Below are positions 7,931 to 16,691 of a stretch of 61,529 bases of DNA, piece after piece; position 1 is the stretch's first letter, and each line of letters starts with the position of its first letter. The notes below the pieces were generated by a model. The model searched no databases and was not told the DNA's origin. It saw only the letters and a list, made by a program, of their open reading frames with translations. The translations under genes and the position numbers were made by a program. Source of the DNA: Bacteroidia bacterium (GTDB taxonomy: Bacteria; Bacteroidota; Bacteroidia; Bacteroidales; Prolixibacteraceae); contig JANYKW010000160.1 in assembly GCA_025358025.1 (NCBI GenBank), positions 1 to 61,529 of the forward strand, written 5' to 3'.

Positions 7931-10879
7931 TTGAATCATAAAACACAGCTTTTTGTCGTTACCCTCACCAAACATAGAATATTTGGTCAGCTGCTCTATC
8001 CTTATTTCGCTGAACAAATTCCCGGCGAACCTTTCCTGCGTTTACTCAGAAGGGTCAGACAACGGGATTTGACAGATCCGGTTGTCTGTTTTTCTGCGGA
8101 TGAGACCAGGCTGGTAAAAGTCTCCGAAAGGTATAGCGATGAAGCTTTAAGCCGTAAATTTTGTCCGGACAAGCCTGCCAGAGAGTTGTTTAACCTCGTT
8201 GCCAAAGAGGAGCTTAAGCAAAAAGTGCTCTTCTATATCGAAGGGGCAGTGGCTGAGATACTGGAGTTATTGAAATCAAGCTCCTTACCTGTATATCAAA
8301 AGAGGGAGAAGTATGCAAACCTGTACGAAGAAGATTTGATAAACTTCTGTTACCACGATACCGGGGCTATATTTAATTTTGACAGATTAGCGGAAGAAAC
8401 CCGATATTTTTTGACCCTTCGAAACGGGAATGAGATTATCTCCCTGCTAAAAAGAAATGTTGAAATTCTTGTAAATGAGCCTTGTCGTGTCTATTATCAA
8501 AATAACATATATTTTTTTGATGAGATATCGGCAAGCAAATTGCTTCCTTTCCGGGAAAAGGAATACATCGCAATTCCACGGAAGATGGAAGATCGTTACT
8601 ATGAAACTTTTATCCTCAATGCCATTAAATGCCACGAAGTAAAAATTTCGGGATTTGAGATCAGGGAAACCATACCCGAAAAGGGAGTAACTCTTTCTCT
8701 GGAGAAAGATTTAAACGACATGCCTGTTTTCATAATTTATTTTGCCTATAACGGTGTTCGGCTAAAGATGAAAAAGGGTGAACATCGGGTAGTCGTCCTG
8801 CATAAAACAGACCATTACATTTTTGAAACTTTTAGCAGGGACTTATTGTGGGAAGAATCCAGGTTCGCATTACTTAGGGTGCTTGGATTAACAGGGACGG
8901 ATGGGAATCTGGAATTATCCGGCAACGAGGTTGAAGGGAAAGAAAGCGCTATCTATCAGGCAATTTCCTGGATTGCACTGAATTTTGAAAAGTTGAACAA
9001 GGAAGGTTTTGCAATTTCTCAGGCGGGTCTTTTGCACCCCTACTTTCTGGGGAATTATAACTTGCAAATTTCTGTTGAAAATAAAATTGATTGGTTCGAT
9101 CTTGAAATAAGTGTACTTATTGGGGAGTGGAATTTTCCGTTTGTGCGATTTAAGCGGCTTATATTGAATGGAATAAGAGAATACAAATTGCCCAATGGTG
9201 AAATTTTCGTGCTTCCTGAAGCTTGGTTTTCCCAGTTTGGGGAGATCTTTTCCCTGGGTAAAACCGAAGCTCAAAAAGTTGTGCTGAAGCCGTTTCACTT
9301 CATGTTACTCTCTGAACAAATTGTCGCAGGCAATCCTGAATTGCAGGAGCGTATCCGGAGATTGCGTGATCAAAGCATGCAGCACCATGTGATACCTGAT
9401 ATAGTTAAAGCTCAACTGCGTAATTATCAACATGATGGTTACGACTGGTTAATTCATCTCTGGAAAAATGGGATGAACGGTTGTTTGGCCGACGATATGG
9501 GACTTGGAAAGACACTTCAAACCCTCGTGCTGTTGGCCAAACTTAAAAGAGAGGTTGATATGGATTATTTTCCCTCAACCAGTTCCTGTGGACAACTCCT
9601 CCTCTTTAGCAACAAAGAAAAATCACTGGCTGCACATCAGCCATCAAGTCTTATCGTTTTGCCGGTATCTTTGCTTCACAACTGGGAGAATGAGATCAGA
9701 AAATTTACACCGGGCTTGAAAGTCTATACCTATTCAGGGGTAAAAAGGAGAGAAAAAATTGATCTGGCACAGTTGATACATTTTTACGATATCATTCTTA
9801 CAACGTATGGTACAGTCCGGAACGATAGTGAAGTATTGGCAAAGCATACTTTTTACTACCTGATTCTGGATGAAAGTCAGAACATCAAGAATGCCGAATC
9901 CAAGAGCTATAAGGCAGTTGCATCTATCCATTCCAAATACAGGTTGGCACTGACTGGTACTCCGATAGAGAACTCCCTCTCTGATCTCTGGTCGCTGATG
10001 AATTTTCTCAATCCGGGTCATCTTGGAAGTTTCAAGTTTTTCAAAGAGAATTATCTGTTGCCTGTTGAAAAGGATCATGACCCGGAGAAGACTTCAGCAC
10101 TTAACCGGCTTATTGAACCATTTATCCTTCGAAGGACCAAGGAACAGGTTGCTGCTGATCTGCCCCCGGTCATGGAAGAACTTCTCACCATCGCCATGAC
10201 AACAGAGCAGCTGGAGTTTTATGAGGGCGAAAAATCTTCCGTAAGGAATTTTCTGCTCAAAAATATTGACGAACTGGAACCAAGAAATACAACTTTTGTC
10301 GTTTTGCAGGCTCTTACACGCCTCAGGCAAATCGCTATCCATCCCCGGCTAATAGACCCTGCCTCCACGGTTGAATCAGGAAAATTTAACGAAATCCTTT
10401 CCATGCTGGAGATTCTCGTGGCAGAGAATCACAAGATCCTCGTTTTTTCTTCATTTGTGAAACATCTTAACCTGCTGGGAGAGTCATGTCAGGAAAGAAA
10501 CTGGGGATATTGCCGACTGACAGGTCAGACCACTGACAGGAAGTCGGTTATAGCAGAGTTTCAATCAATGAGTGACAAGAATATCTTTTTGATTTCCCTC
10601 AAAGCAGGTGGGGTTGGATTGAATCTGACCGCTGCTGATTATATTTTTATTATCGATCCCTGGTGGAATCCTGCGGCGGAAATGCAGGCTATCAGTCGCG
10701 CACACCGTATTGGACAGGATAAAAAAGTATTTGTTTACAGATTCATCTCAGAGAAAAGTATTGAGGAGAAAATTCAACTGCTCCAGGAAAAAAAGTCTAC
10801 CCTGGCACATGAATTCATCAGCCACAACGATCCATTCTCTATTATTCCAAAGGAGGAGCTGATACAGCTTTTCGAATAA
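7931..10879 (+). CDS. SNF2-family DEAD/DEAH-type helicase
   Basis: A 982 aa ATP-dependent DNA translocase. The first 450 residues are a poorly conserved accessory region. The SNF2 motor follows: Walker A DDMGLGKT near residue 520, motif II DESQ near 645 (in place of DEAH/DEGH), motif III LTGTPIENS near 672. Then comes a helicase C lobe with KAGGVGLNLTAADY and QAISRAHRIGQ near 895-935. The start is TTG: an in-frame TAG at 7898 precedes it and no ATG occurs for over 200 codons. Such proteins act in transcription recycling or DNA repair; the exact role is unknown. Possibly co-transcribed with the SUI1 gene. Confidence 0.9.
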   Translation: MNHKTQLFVVTLTKHRIFGQLLYPYFAEQIPGEPFLRLLRRVRQRDLTDPVVCFSADETRLVKVSERYSDEALSRKFCPDKPARELFNLVAKEELKQKVLFYIEGAVAEILELLKSSSLPVYQKREKYANLYEEDLINFCYHDTGAIFNFDRLAEETRYFLTLRNGNEIISLLKRNVEILVNEPCRVYYQNNIYFFDEISASKLLPFREKEYIAIPRKMEDRYYETFILNAIKCHEVKISGFEIRETIPEKGVTLSLEKDLNDMPVFIIYFAYNGVRLKMKKGEHRVVVLHKTDHYIFETFSRDLLWEESRFALLRVLGLTGTDGNLELSGNEVEGKESAIYQAISWIALNFEKLNKEGFAISQAGLLHPYFLGNYNLQISVENKIDWFDLEISVLIGEWNFPFVRFKRLILNGIREYKLPNGEIFVLPEAWFSQFGEIFSLGKTEAQKVVLKPFHFMLLSEQIVAGNPELQERIRRLRDQSMQHHVIPDIVKAQLRNYQHDGYDWLIHLWKNGMNGCLADDMGLGKTLQTLVLLAKLKREVDMDYFPSTSSCGQLLLFSNKEKSLAAHQPSSLIVLPVSLLHNWENEIRKFTPGLKVYTYSGVKRREKIDLAQLIHFYDIILTTYGTVRNDSEVLAKHTFYYLILDESQNIKNAESKSYKAVASIHSKYRLALTGTPIENSLSDLWSLMNFLNPGHLGSFKFFKENYLLPVEKDHDPEKTSALNRLIEPFILRRTKEQVAADLPPVMEELLTIAMTTEQLEFYEGEKSSVRNFLLKNIDELEPRNTTFVVLQALTRLRQIAIHPRLIDPASTVESGKFNEILSMLEILVAENHKILVFSSFVKHLNLLGESCQERNWGYCRLTGQTTDRKSVIAEFQSMSDKNIFLISLKAGGVGLNLTAADYIFIIDPWWNPAAEMQAISRAHRIGQDKKVFVYRFISEKSIEEKIQLLQEKKSTLAHEFISHNDPFSIIPKEELIQLFE

Positions 10880-10881
10880 AA

Positions 10882-10914
10882 ATAGCTGTCAGTTTTTTAA
10901 AGCCTGTCAGCTAT
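10882..10914 (+). terminator. Stem-loop after the SNF2 helicase
   Basis: ATAGCTGTCAG and CTGTCAGCTAT form an 11 bp stem with one T-T mismatch around a T-rich loop, 2 bp after the stop codon. No T run follows, so termination efficiency is uncertain. Confidence 0.55.
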
Positions 10915-10920
10915 TATCTA

Positions 10921-11016
10921 AAAAACGAAAAGGACGGATCCGGGCGGATCCATCCTTTTACTAAAACTAACCAAACTAACTAAACCTAAACTTATGAAAA
11001 AAAATGTACCACAAAG
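10921..11016 (+). repeat. Leader-like repeat, copy 1
   Basis: A near-identical 93-96 bp unit occurs here and at 11139-11231. It consists of a strong hairpin (arms AAAAGGA-C-GGATCC and GGATCC-A-TCCTTTT, 10928-10959), a conserved ACTAAAACTAACC-type purine/C-rich leader, and CTTATGAAAAAA. The ATG opens only an 8-codon frame ending TAG. Similar leaders precede outer-membrane receptor (SusC-type) genes in Bacteroidota, as I recall. Here no such gene follows. The 10880-11356 interval holds the SNF2 stem-loop, these two copies and no protein gene. Confidence 0.75.
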
Positions 11017-11138
11017 TTAGTTCAGAATTTGATATACTCCAAATATTTTGTGTTAATAAATTGTAAAAAAAGGATTAAGAAAAAAAATCTTCATGGATGT
11101 ATTAAATTGCCGGGTTAAAATTATTGAAGTTGTGCTGT

Positions 11139-11231
11139 AAAAACGAAAAGGACGAATCCGGGCGGATCCATCCTTTTACTAAAACTAACCAAACTAACTA
11201 ACCTAAACTTATGAAAAAATGTACACCAAAG
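11139..11231 (+). repeat. Leader-like repeat, copy 2
   Basis: Second copy of the unit at 10921-11016. The hairpin is at 11146-11177, with GAATCC in place of GGATCC on the left arm, so one pair is lost. The leader lacks two bases relative to copy 1. The ATG opens an 11-codon frame ending TAA. Sequence between the copies (11017-11138) is AT-rich and unrelated. Confidence 0.75.
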
Positions 11232-11356
11232 GTATGCTTGCGATAATCTAAAGCCAAATAATTTTTGTTAAAAAAGTATAATGCTGGTGAAATCATTTTT
11301 AATTCAATGGTTTAACTTTTAGTAAGAGCTCTTAGAATTTTCTAAATAATTATATT

Positions 11357-14041
11357 TTAGGGTGTTGTGCAACTGGTTTTTGAAATTCGCGCTTTATCGC
11401 TGCCGATATTTTTGATGAGTTGCAAAAGTGATTCTCCCATCCCTATTTTGTATCCGGTAGCGAGCATCAGTACCTCTCCGTTAGGCTCGCAGAAAACAAC
11501 TGCGGGCAGGTTGTTCTTCACCTCCTTACCAGCAATCGGTGTCAGCTTTTGTTCAAGTTCGTTCTTTTTATCAACGGATAGAGAGGTCTTTGCAGGTAAT
11601 CTGTAATTCTGGAATACCTCACTTTTCGACCCCTTGTCCCGTGTATTTACAAAGATGAAGCATCCATCCCAGTCGTTAAACTGACTGATAAATGGTCCCA
11701 GGTCAATGAGTATATGTTTGGAAGGTTCGCTGTCCGGATCCAGCAATACAATGACTGCGCTTCTGTTCATCATCAAATCAGCAAGGATTGTTTCGTTGTT
11801 TCTGGTTATATCTGTTAAATGGATACTTGCAGGATCAAGGAATCCAAGCGGTTTGCGTGTTGCTGTCTCTTTTCTCAGTTCAACTTTTACTGTTGTTGAC
11901 TGATCTTTTTTTATATCGAAGAAAGTGAGTGAACTCAATACGGTACCGTCTGTAAGTCGTTTGCCGGTTACCAGTAAATAATTTCCTGTTTCGAGAAAAA
12001 TAGCATCAGGAAAATCAATCACTTTTCGGCCCTCTTCAAATTCCATTGTTTTACATACGCCATTCTGGATCTTTGCAATAGTAAAATGAAGGGAATATTG
12101 CGGAGTGAGGTTGTTGTTCTCTTCTTTCAGGATTAGTTTTCCCATTTCGGGCTGAACCATCAGCGTATCGAATCCGGCCCGGTACCAGGTTCCGGACCAG
12201 TATTCAGGTGCGTGAATTTCCGGATTTAGCCTGGCCGGAATCCCAAATGTGCGGCAGGCTGCCACAAAGAAAATATCCCGGGAGAGTGGGTCGGCAGCTC
12301 TTAAACTGTAGACTCCGACAGGTGTGAGCGGTGCTCTGGAGTGCTTGTTTGCAACCGGATCGACCGTGATATTGGTTTTGATCCAGTTGGTTAGTACTTT
12401 GATGTCTTTTTTTGTTGAATCTGCCATCTCACTCCCCAGATTTTTTCCCAGGAAACTTCTCCACGGAGAGAGTATCTCCAGATCCACCCTGGGTTCCAGA
12501 ATGTATTTTTCAAAGAGGTCATTTGGTATTTCAGCGTTCATTTTCGCGGTGAATGGTCCCGTAAGGTGATCGCTCAGGATGGCCGCTCTGGTATCACTCA
12601 GATCTTTGTCTGAAATGCCATAGGTTAACGGGAAAAGCAGTCGTCGTGCCGAAGAGCGGTTGTTTTCGACGTAGCTGATCATCTCTTTCCAGTTCCCGTA
12701 ACTCAACCGAATCATCCTCATCAGTGAATCAGCTGACAGCATATGTGCATCTGCATAACTTCTTATCCAAGCGGAGTCCCTGAAAGTGGTCATGTAATTG
12801 TTGCGAATGGAATCTTCAGCGGACAGCCGCTTATCGTTGAGTTTTTTTTCTGTTTCATTTACCGGAAGCACGGCTTTGCTGATTTTGGGAGGTACCATAT
12901 CCAGATTTTCGGTCATGGATTCCATTCTGTTAACTTCCAGCAACAGCCGAAGTGTATCGGTCGTGAGAACATTTAGTTTTTTGTAAGCAAATCTTCCATC
13001 TTTGGAAGCCCAAACCAGCAGATCTCCGAGTCCCGTCGTAAATTTGGCAATACCATTGGAATCCGTTTGAATTGTTGCAAGCGGATAGAATTCGGCGTAG
13101 TTGTAAAGTTTAAATGCCACTTTTGCTCCCTCAACTGCATTCCCATTGGGGTTGTTTACGATTATTGTTACCTTTTTTGTTATTGCATAGCTGGTGGTGA
13201 GGTTCAGCTCTGAGAAGCGGTCTTCGGCATCCAGTACCTCTTCGGATCCGAAATATCGTCCATAGGTGCGGGTATGCACCAGCATGGTACGTTGTGAGGG
13301 TTCACTGAACCATCCCCTGTCGAGTTCTGCATCCGGCTCGCAAGCCCCCATAAAATGCCACTTTCCGTCAATCCAAACCTCAACCCATGCATGATTATCG
13401 TCGGTGTGGGCCCATCGCGGCGTATAAACCTGCCGGGAGGGAATGCCGGCTGTGCGCATGGCAGTCACAGTAAAGGTCGACTCCTCGCCACATCTGCCAA
13501 AGGATTTTTTTATTGTGCTCATTGGGGCACTGGTTCTGGAGTCGGTTCCGCGGTAGTTTACCTTCTCGTGGCACCAGTGGTTGATCTCCAGGGCTGCGTC
13601 TTTCATGGATAGTCCTTTTATCCTGGCTTTGATCTCATCATAGTATGCCAGCCTGAAAGAATCGAGGTTTTCATTGTTCACACGCAAAGGAAGAACAAAA
13701 TGAAGAAATTCCTCTTCAGGGATTGCGCTTCCCCAGGTCATCTCTTTCCTGGCAAGCAAACTCTGCCGGACATTGGCCAGTACAAATGCGGGAGAATAGT
13801 CTGCCAGATCACTTAACGGCATGTAGGCAAATATAAATTTCAAAGCCTGCTCCTCATTGAGTGAGGCAGGTTTGTCTAAAACATCCCAAATGTTTAAAAG
13901 TGCATGTGCTGTGAGCTCCTTTTGAACCTTCAGCATCTTTTCGATGTCATTTAATCTGTCCTCATTGCCGATCAGGAGCTTCTCATTGCTGCAACCGGTC
14001 AGGATGAGGTATAAAAGAAGATGCATGAGTATTTTATTCAT
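11357..14041 (-). CDS. Transglutaminase-like lipoprotein with C-terminal thioredoxin-like region
   Basis: An 894 aa exported lipoprotein (lipobox LTGC, Cys17). A papain-like transglutaminase core occupies about 130-245, with Cys near 184 in FGRCGEEST, His near 217 in DNHAWVEVW and Asp near 236 in ACEPDAE. A carboxypeptidase-regulatory-like Ig module (NPNGNAVEGAKVAF) follows at about 290-360. Around 545-625 is a second transglutaminase-like region (RAADPLSRDIFFVAACRTFG), where Ser seems to replace the Cys. The last 130 residues look thioredoxin-like without a CxxC. A peptidase or amidase acting on peptides or glycopeptides is the likely activity. It is the last gene of a four-gene unit, 27 bp after GH2. 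Confidence 0.82.
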   Translation of the reverse strand: MNKILMHLLLYLILTGCSNEKLLIGNEDRLNDIEKMLKVQKELTAHALLNIWDVLDKPASLNEEQALKFIFAYMPLSDLADYSPAFVLANVRQSLLARKEMTWGSAIPEEEFLHFVLPLRVNNENLDSFRLAYYDEIKARIKGLSMKDAALEINHWCHEKVNYRGTDSRTSAPMSTIKKSFGRCGEESTFTVTAMRTAGIPSRQVYTPRWAHTDDNHAWVEVWIDGKWHFMGACEPDAELDRGWFSEPSQRTMLVHTRTYGRYFGSEEVLDAEDRFSELNLTTSYAITKKVTIIVNNPNGNAVEGAKVAFKLYNYAEFYPLATIQTDSNGIAKFTTGLGDLLVWASKDGRFAYKKLNVLTTDTLRLLLEVNRMESMTENLDMVPPKISKAVLPVNETEKKLNDKRLSAEDSIRNNYMTTFRDSAWIRSYADAHMLSADSLMRMIRLSYGNWKEMISYVENNRSSARRLLFPLTYGISDKDLSDTRAAILSDHLTGPFTAKMNAEIPNDLFEKYILEPRVDLEILSPWRSFLGKNLGSEMADSTKKDIKVLTNWIKTNITVDPVANKHSRAPLTPVGVYSLRAADPLSRDIFFVAACRTFGIPARLNPEIHAPEYWSGTWYRAGFDTLMVQPEMGKLILKEENNNLTPQYSLHFTIAKIQNGVCKTMEFEEGRKVIDFPDAIFLETGNYLLVTGKRLTDGTVLSSLTFFDIKKDQSTTVKVELRKETATRKPLGFLDPASIHLTDITRNNETILADLMMNRSAVIVLLDPDSEPSKHILIDLGPFISQFNDWDGCFIFVNTRDKGSKSEVFQNYRLPAKTSLSVDKKNELEQKLTPIAGKEVKNNLPAVVFCEPNGEVLMLATGYKIGMGESLLQLIKNIGSDKARISKTSCTTP

Positions 14042-14068
14042 TGTGTGGAATATGAGGTGATTTCGGGC

Positions 14069-16681
14069 TTATAAATCTGTCTGGATATTTTCGGAATTCC
14101 ATCCTTCTGCTGCAATTTTTAGTGGTCCGGCTGAATCAGGGATCATGCTATTTAACTCTATTATTACAGTTCTGGACTCTCCCGGAAGCAAAGTAAAATA
14201 ATTTTCATCCATAAAAACCGGTGAAACAGTAGCTCCACTCTGATCCGTCACTTTTAAACGTATAAAGAAGGAGGTTTCCTTACCGGGATTATTAACTGTG
14301 ACTATTGATTCGCCGGTAGAAGATTTTTTTGAAGTTAACTGCAATTTTGTGGTTTCCAGCTCATTTAATGCTTCATAGGATTTTGCTTTTGCCGAAAGCC
14401 AGTAAAAATTTTCGTCTAGCTCTTTTCCCTTTTCATCCTTCAGTTGAAGTCTGAGGAAGAAAAGACCATTGCCTGATTTCGGCAACACGATCTTTTTTAG
14501 CAGTCTCTTCGATTGAGATTCTAGTGAAATGGGCTCTTCCTGGCTTGAGAGCATCTTCCCATGCAGATCGAACAGGAGGATTACAGCAGTGCCTTTCTCC
14601 AGATTATTGACGGTCTGGTTCAAGATACAAACTGTGGAATCGTTGAGGTTTAGCTGAATGTGCATTGGGGCAGCACCATGTTTGTAACCGTAAAATCCTC
14701 CCTGGCAGTCGAGGTAATAGTCGTAGAACGATCCGCGGAGGGCTGTCCAGGGATTTTGGTTTTTCCATACAAGCATTCCTGAATACCACTCCCACATCTT
14801 GTGGTTGAATGCTTCCTGCAGTGATCTGTATTGTTCGTAACTAACGATCTGGGCTTTTCTGCAATAATCCTCCACATCCTTCACTTTCCCGTATCTATCG
14901 GGAAAATCCCGAAAAGAGTGATATTTGTGGTAAGCCCACGTTCCGGTTCCGTTGGGTGTCCGGGGCACCTTCATCTCCTCTTCAGGGATGATTTTTTTCA
15001 GACCGTCGAAATTAGGCATTCCTACCGATCCAACCTCAGGATTGAAGGGGAATGATCTATTCGTAAACATATCGGCAGGTTCCAGAATGCCATATGGGCC
15101 ATCACCCGTTCCCCCCTTTTCGTTGGTCATCATCACGGGCGATGTTGATTTATCGAGAAAGAATCGTTTTGGATCGAGCACGGGGAAAATCTCCTGCACC
15201 AGGGAATAAAGAATATCACCGGGAGGATAGGTCTCGTTGCCGCCACACCAAAGGAAAAGAGATGGGTGATTTCGCAACATCCTGATCTGATCTGACACCG
15301 AAGTCAGGAAGAGGCTATGATCGTCGGGATATGCCTTGCGCCGCTCCTGAGAATCTTTTTTGGAAGGATCCGCCCATTCACCATTGCAGTCGCCCGAAAT
15401 CCATAAATCCTGCCACACCAGCAATCCATACTTATCGCAGGCGTCGTAAAATTCGGGACGCTCGGTCATTGATCCTCCCCAGATTCTGATCATGTTCATG
15501 TTCATGGAGGAATGCATTCGGACTTCTGCTTCATAGCGTTCCGGTGTCAGGCGTAACAGCGCATCGGAAGCGATCCAGTTGCCTCCCTTGATGAAGATTT
15601 TTTGACCGTTTACAGAGAATACCTGTGCTTTCAGAAGCGCATCAAAATTGTGTCCGGTTTCCCGGATTCCGATGCGGATGGTTTCACTGTCCGAATGAGT
15701 ACCATCCGATGCGGTGAAATCAATCCTGACAGGATATAGCGGATGATCTCCTACTCCATTGGGCCACCAAAGCCGGGGATTCCTGATCTCAATCTCTTGA
15801 AAAATGATAAGTTTTTCTTCATTGGGCTGAAGTGTAACATTCATCGACACCTTTTTGCCATCAACTTCTGCCGAAGCAGACCCGCTTAAAGGCTGACCGG
15901 AACTATTCTTCAGTTCAACAGTTGCCTTCAGAAATGCAGGTTTTTGGGTACCTCCCGGAAGGCGAATGCCCGGGACACGTGTTTCAATATAGGGGTTTCT
16001 AAGATCTGCCCGGCCTGTGATTTCCAGGGAGACCTGATCCCAAATTCCTGTGTTTCTATCGGGGATGGAACATATCCAGTCCCAGCCGGCAGTAAATTGC
16101 ATGGCTACATTTTTGGCGATGGTTCCATCACCACCCTGACCATTGTTTGGATTGCCCACTGGATCCGGCGGAGCTACCCAAATAGCCAGTTTGTTCGGTT
16201 TGCCCGGTAGCAGAAAAGAGGTAATCAGGTATTTTTCGCGCAGGTACATCCCCTTGTGGGTGGTAGTGTTTACACGTTTCCCGTTGAGGAAGATCTCTGC
16301 AGAGTAGTTGATCCCTCTGAAATTGAGCCATACCTGTTCGTCGGGGTTGTTTTTTACAAACTCAAACTCCTTGCAAAACCAGTAAGTATAATAATCCCTG
16401 CCAGTATTGTAAACGTCTGCAATTTTAGCATTATTCATACCAAAAAGGGGATCGGGCAGCAGTTTGTTGTGAATAAGCGTGGTTAATACCGTGCCCGGGA
16501 CGACAGCCTCCATCCATCCCTCCGGCTGAAATTTTGGAGAGGTAATCTGGGTGCCATCGGCCACTTCGTCGGTAACTCTTCTCGCCTTCCAGTGGTCATT
16601 TAAAAGGATAAATCTAGGTTGTGCAAAAGGCGATAAAGTAATAAAGGTCAGAAAAAAAATCAGCAACGTGGTTTTTTTCAT
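14069..16681 (-). CDS. Glycoside hydrolase family 2, beta-mannosidase/exo-glucosaminidase-like
   Basis: An 870 aa secreted enzyme with signal peptide MKKTTLLIFFLTFITLSPFAQ. A GH2 sugar-binding domain comes first (WMEAVVPGTVLTTL, LNFRGINYSAEIFLNG). An Ig-like domain and the TIM barrel from about 350 follow, with IRIWGGSMTERPEFYDACDK and VWQDLWISGD. The acid/base Glu is near 483 in WCGGNE and the nucleophile Glu near 549 in NPEVGSVG. The pattern is closest to exo-beta-glucosaminidases and endo-beta-mannosidases of GH2 rather than to beta-galactosidases. It sits 10 bp after the DUF5916 gene and 27 bp before the transglutaminase gene. Exact substrate not determinable. Confidence 0.88.
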   Translation of the reverse strand: MKKTTLLIFFLTFITLSPFAQPRFILLNDHWKARRVTDEVADGTQITSPKFQPEGWMEAVVPGTVLTTLIHNKLLPDPLFGMNNAKIADVYNTGRDYYTYWFCKEFEFVKNNPDEQVWLNFRGINYSAEIFLNGKRVNTTTHKGMYLREKYLITSFLLPGKPNKLAIWVAPPDPVGNPNNGQGGDGTIAKNVAMQFTAGWDWICSIPDRNTGIWDQVSLEITGRADLRNPYIETRVPGIRLPGGTQKPAFLKATVELKNSSGQPLSGSASAEVDGKKVSMNVTLQPNEEKLIIFQEIEIRNPRLWWPNGVGDHPLYPVRIDFTASDGTHSDSETIRIGIRETGHNFDALLKAQVFSVNGQKIFIKGGNWIASDALLRLTPERYEAEVRMHSSMNMNMIRIWGGSMTERPEFYDACDKYGLLVWQDLWISGDCNGEWADPSKKDSQERRKAYPDDHSLFLTSVSDQIRMLRNHPSLFLWCGGNETYPPGDILYSLVQEIFPVLDPKRFFLDKSTSPVMMTNEKGGTGDGPYGILEPADMFTNRSFPFNPEVGSVGMPNFDGLKKIIPEEEMKVPRTPNGTGTWAYHKYHSFRDFPDRYGKVKDVEDYCRKAQIVSYEQYRSLQEAFNHKMWEWYSGMLVWKNQNPWTALRGSFYDYYLDCQGGFYGYKHGAAPMHIQLNLNDSTVCILNQTVNNLEKGTAVILLFDLHGKMLSSQEEPISLESQSKRLLKKIVLPKSGNGLFFLRLQLKDEKGKELDENFYWLSAKAKSYEALNELETTKLQLTSKKSSTGESIVTVNNPGKETSFFIRLKVTDQSGATVSPVFMDENYFTLLPGESRTVIIELNSMIPDSAGPLKIAAEGWNSENIQTDL

Positions 16682-16691
16682 TTTCAGTTTA

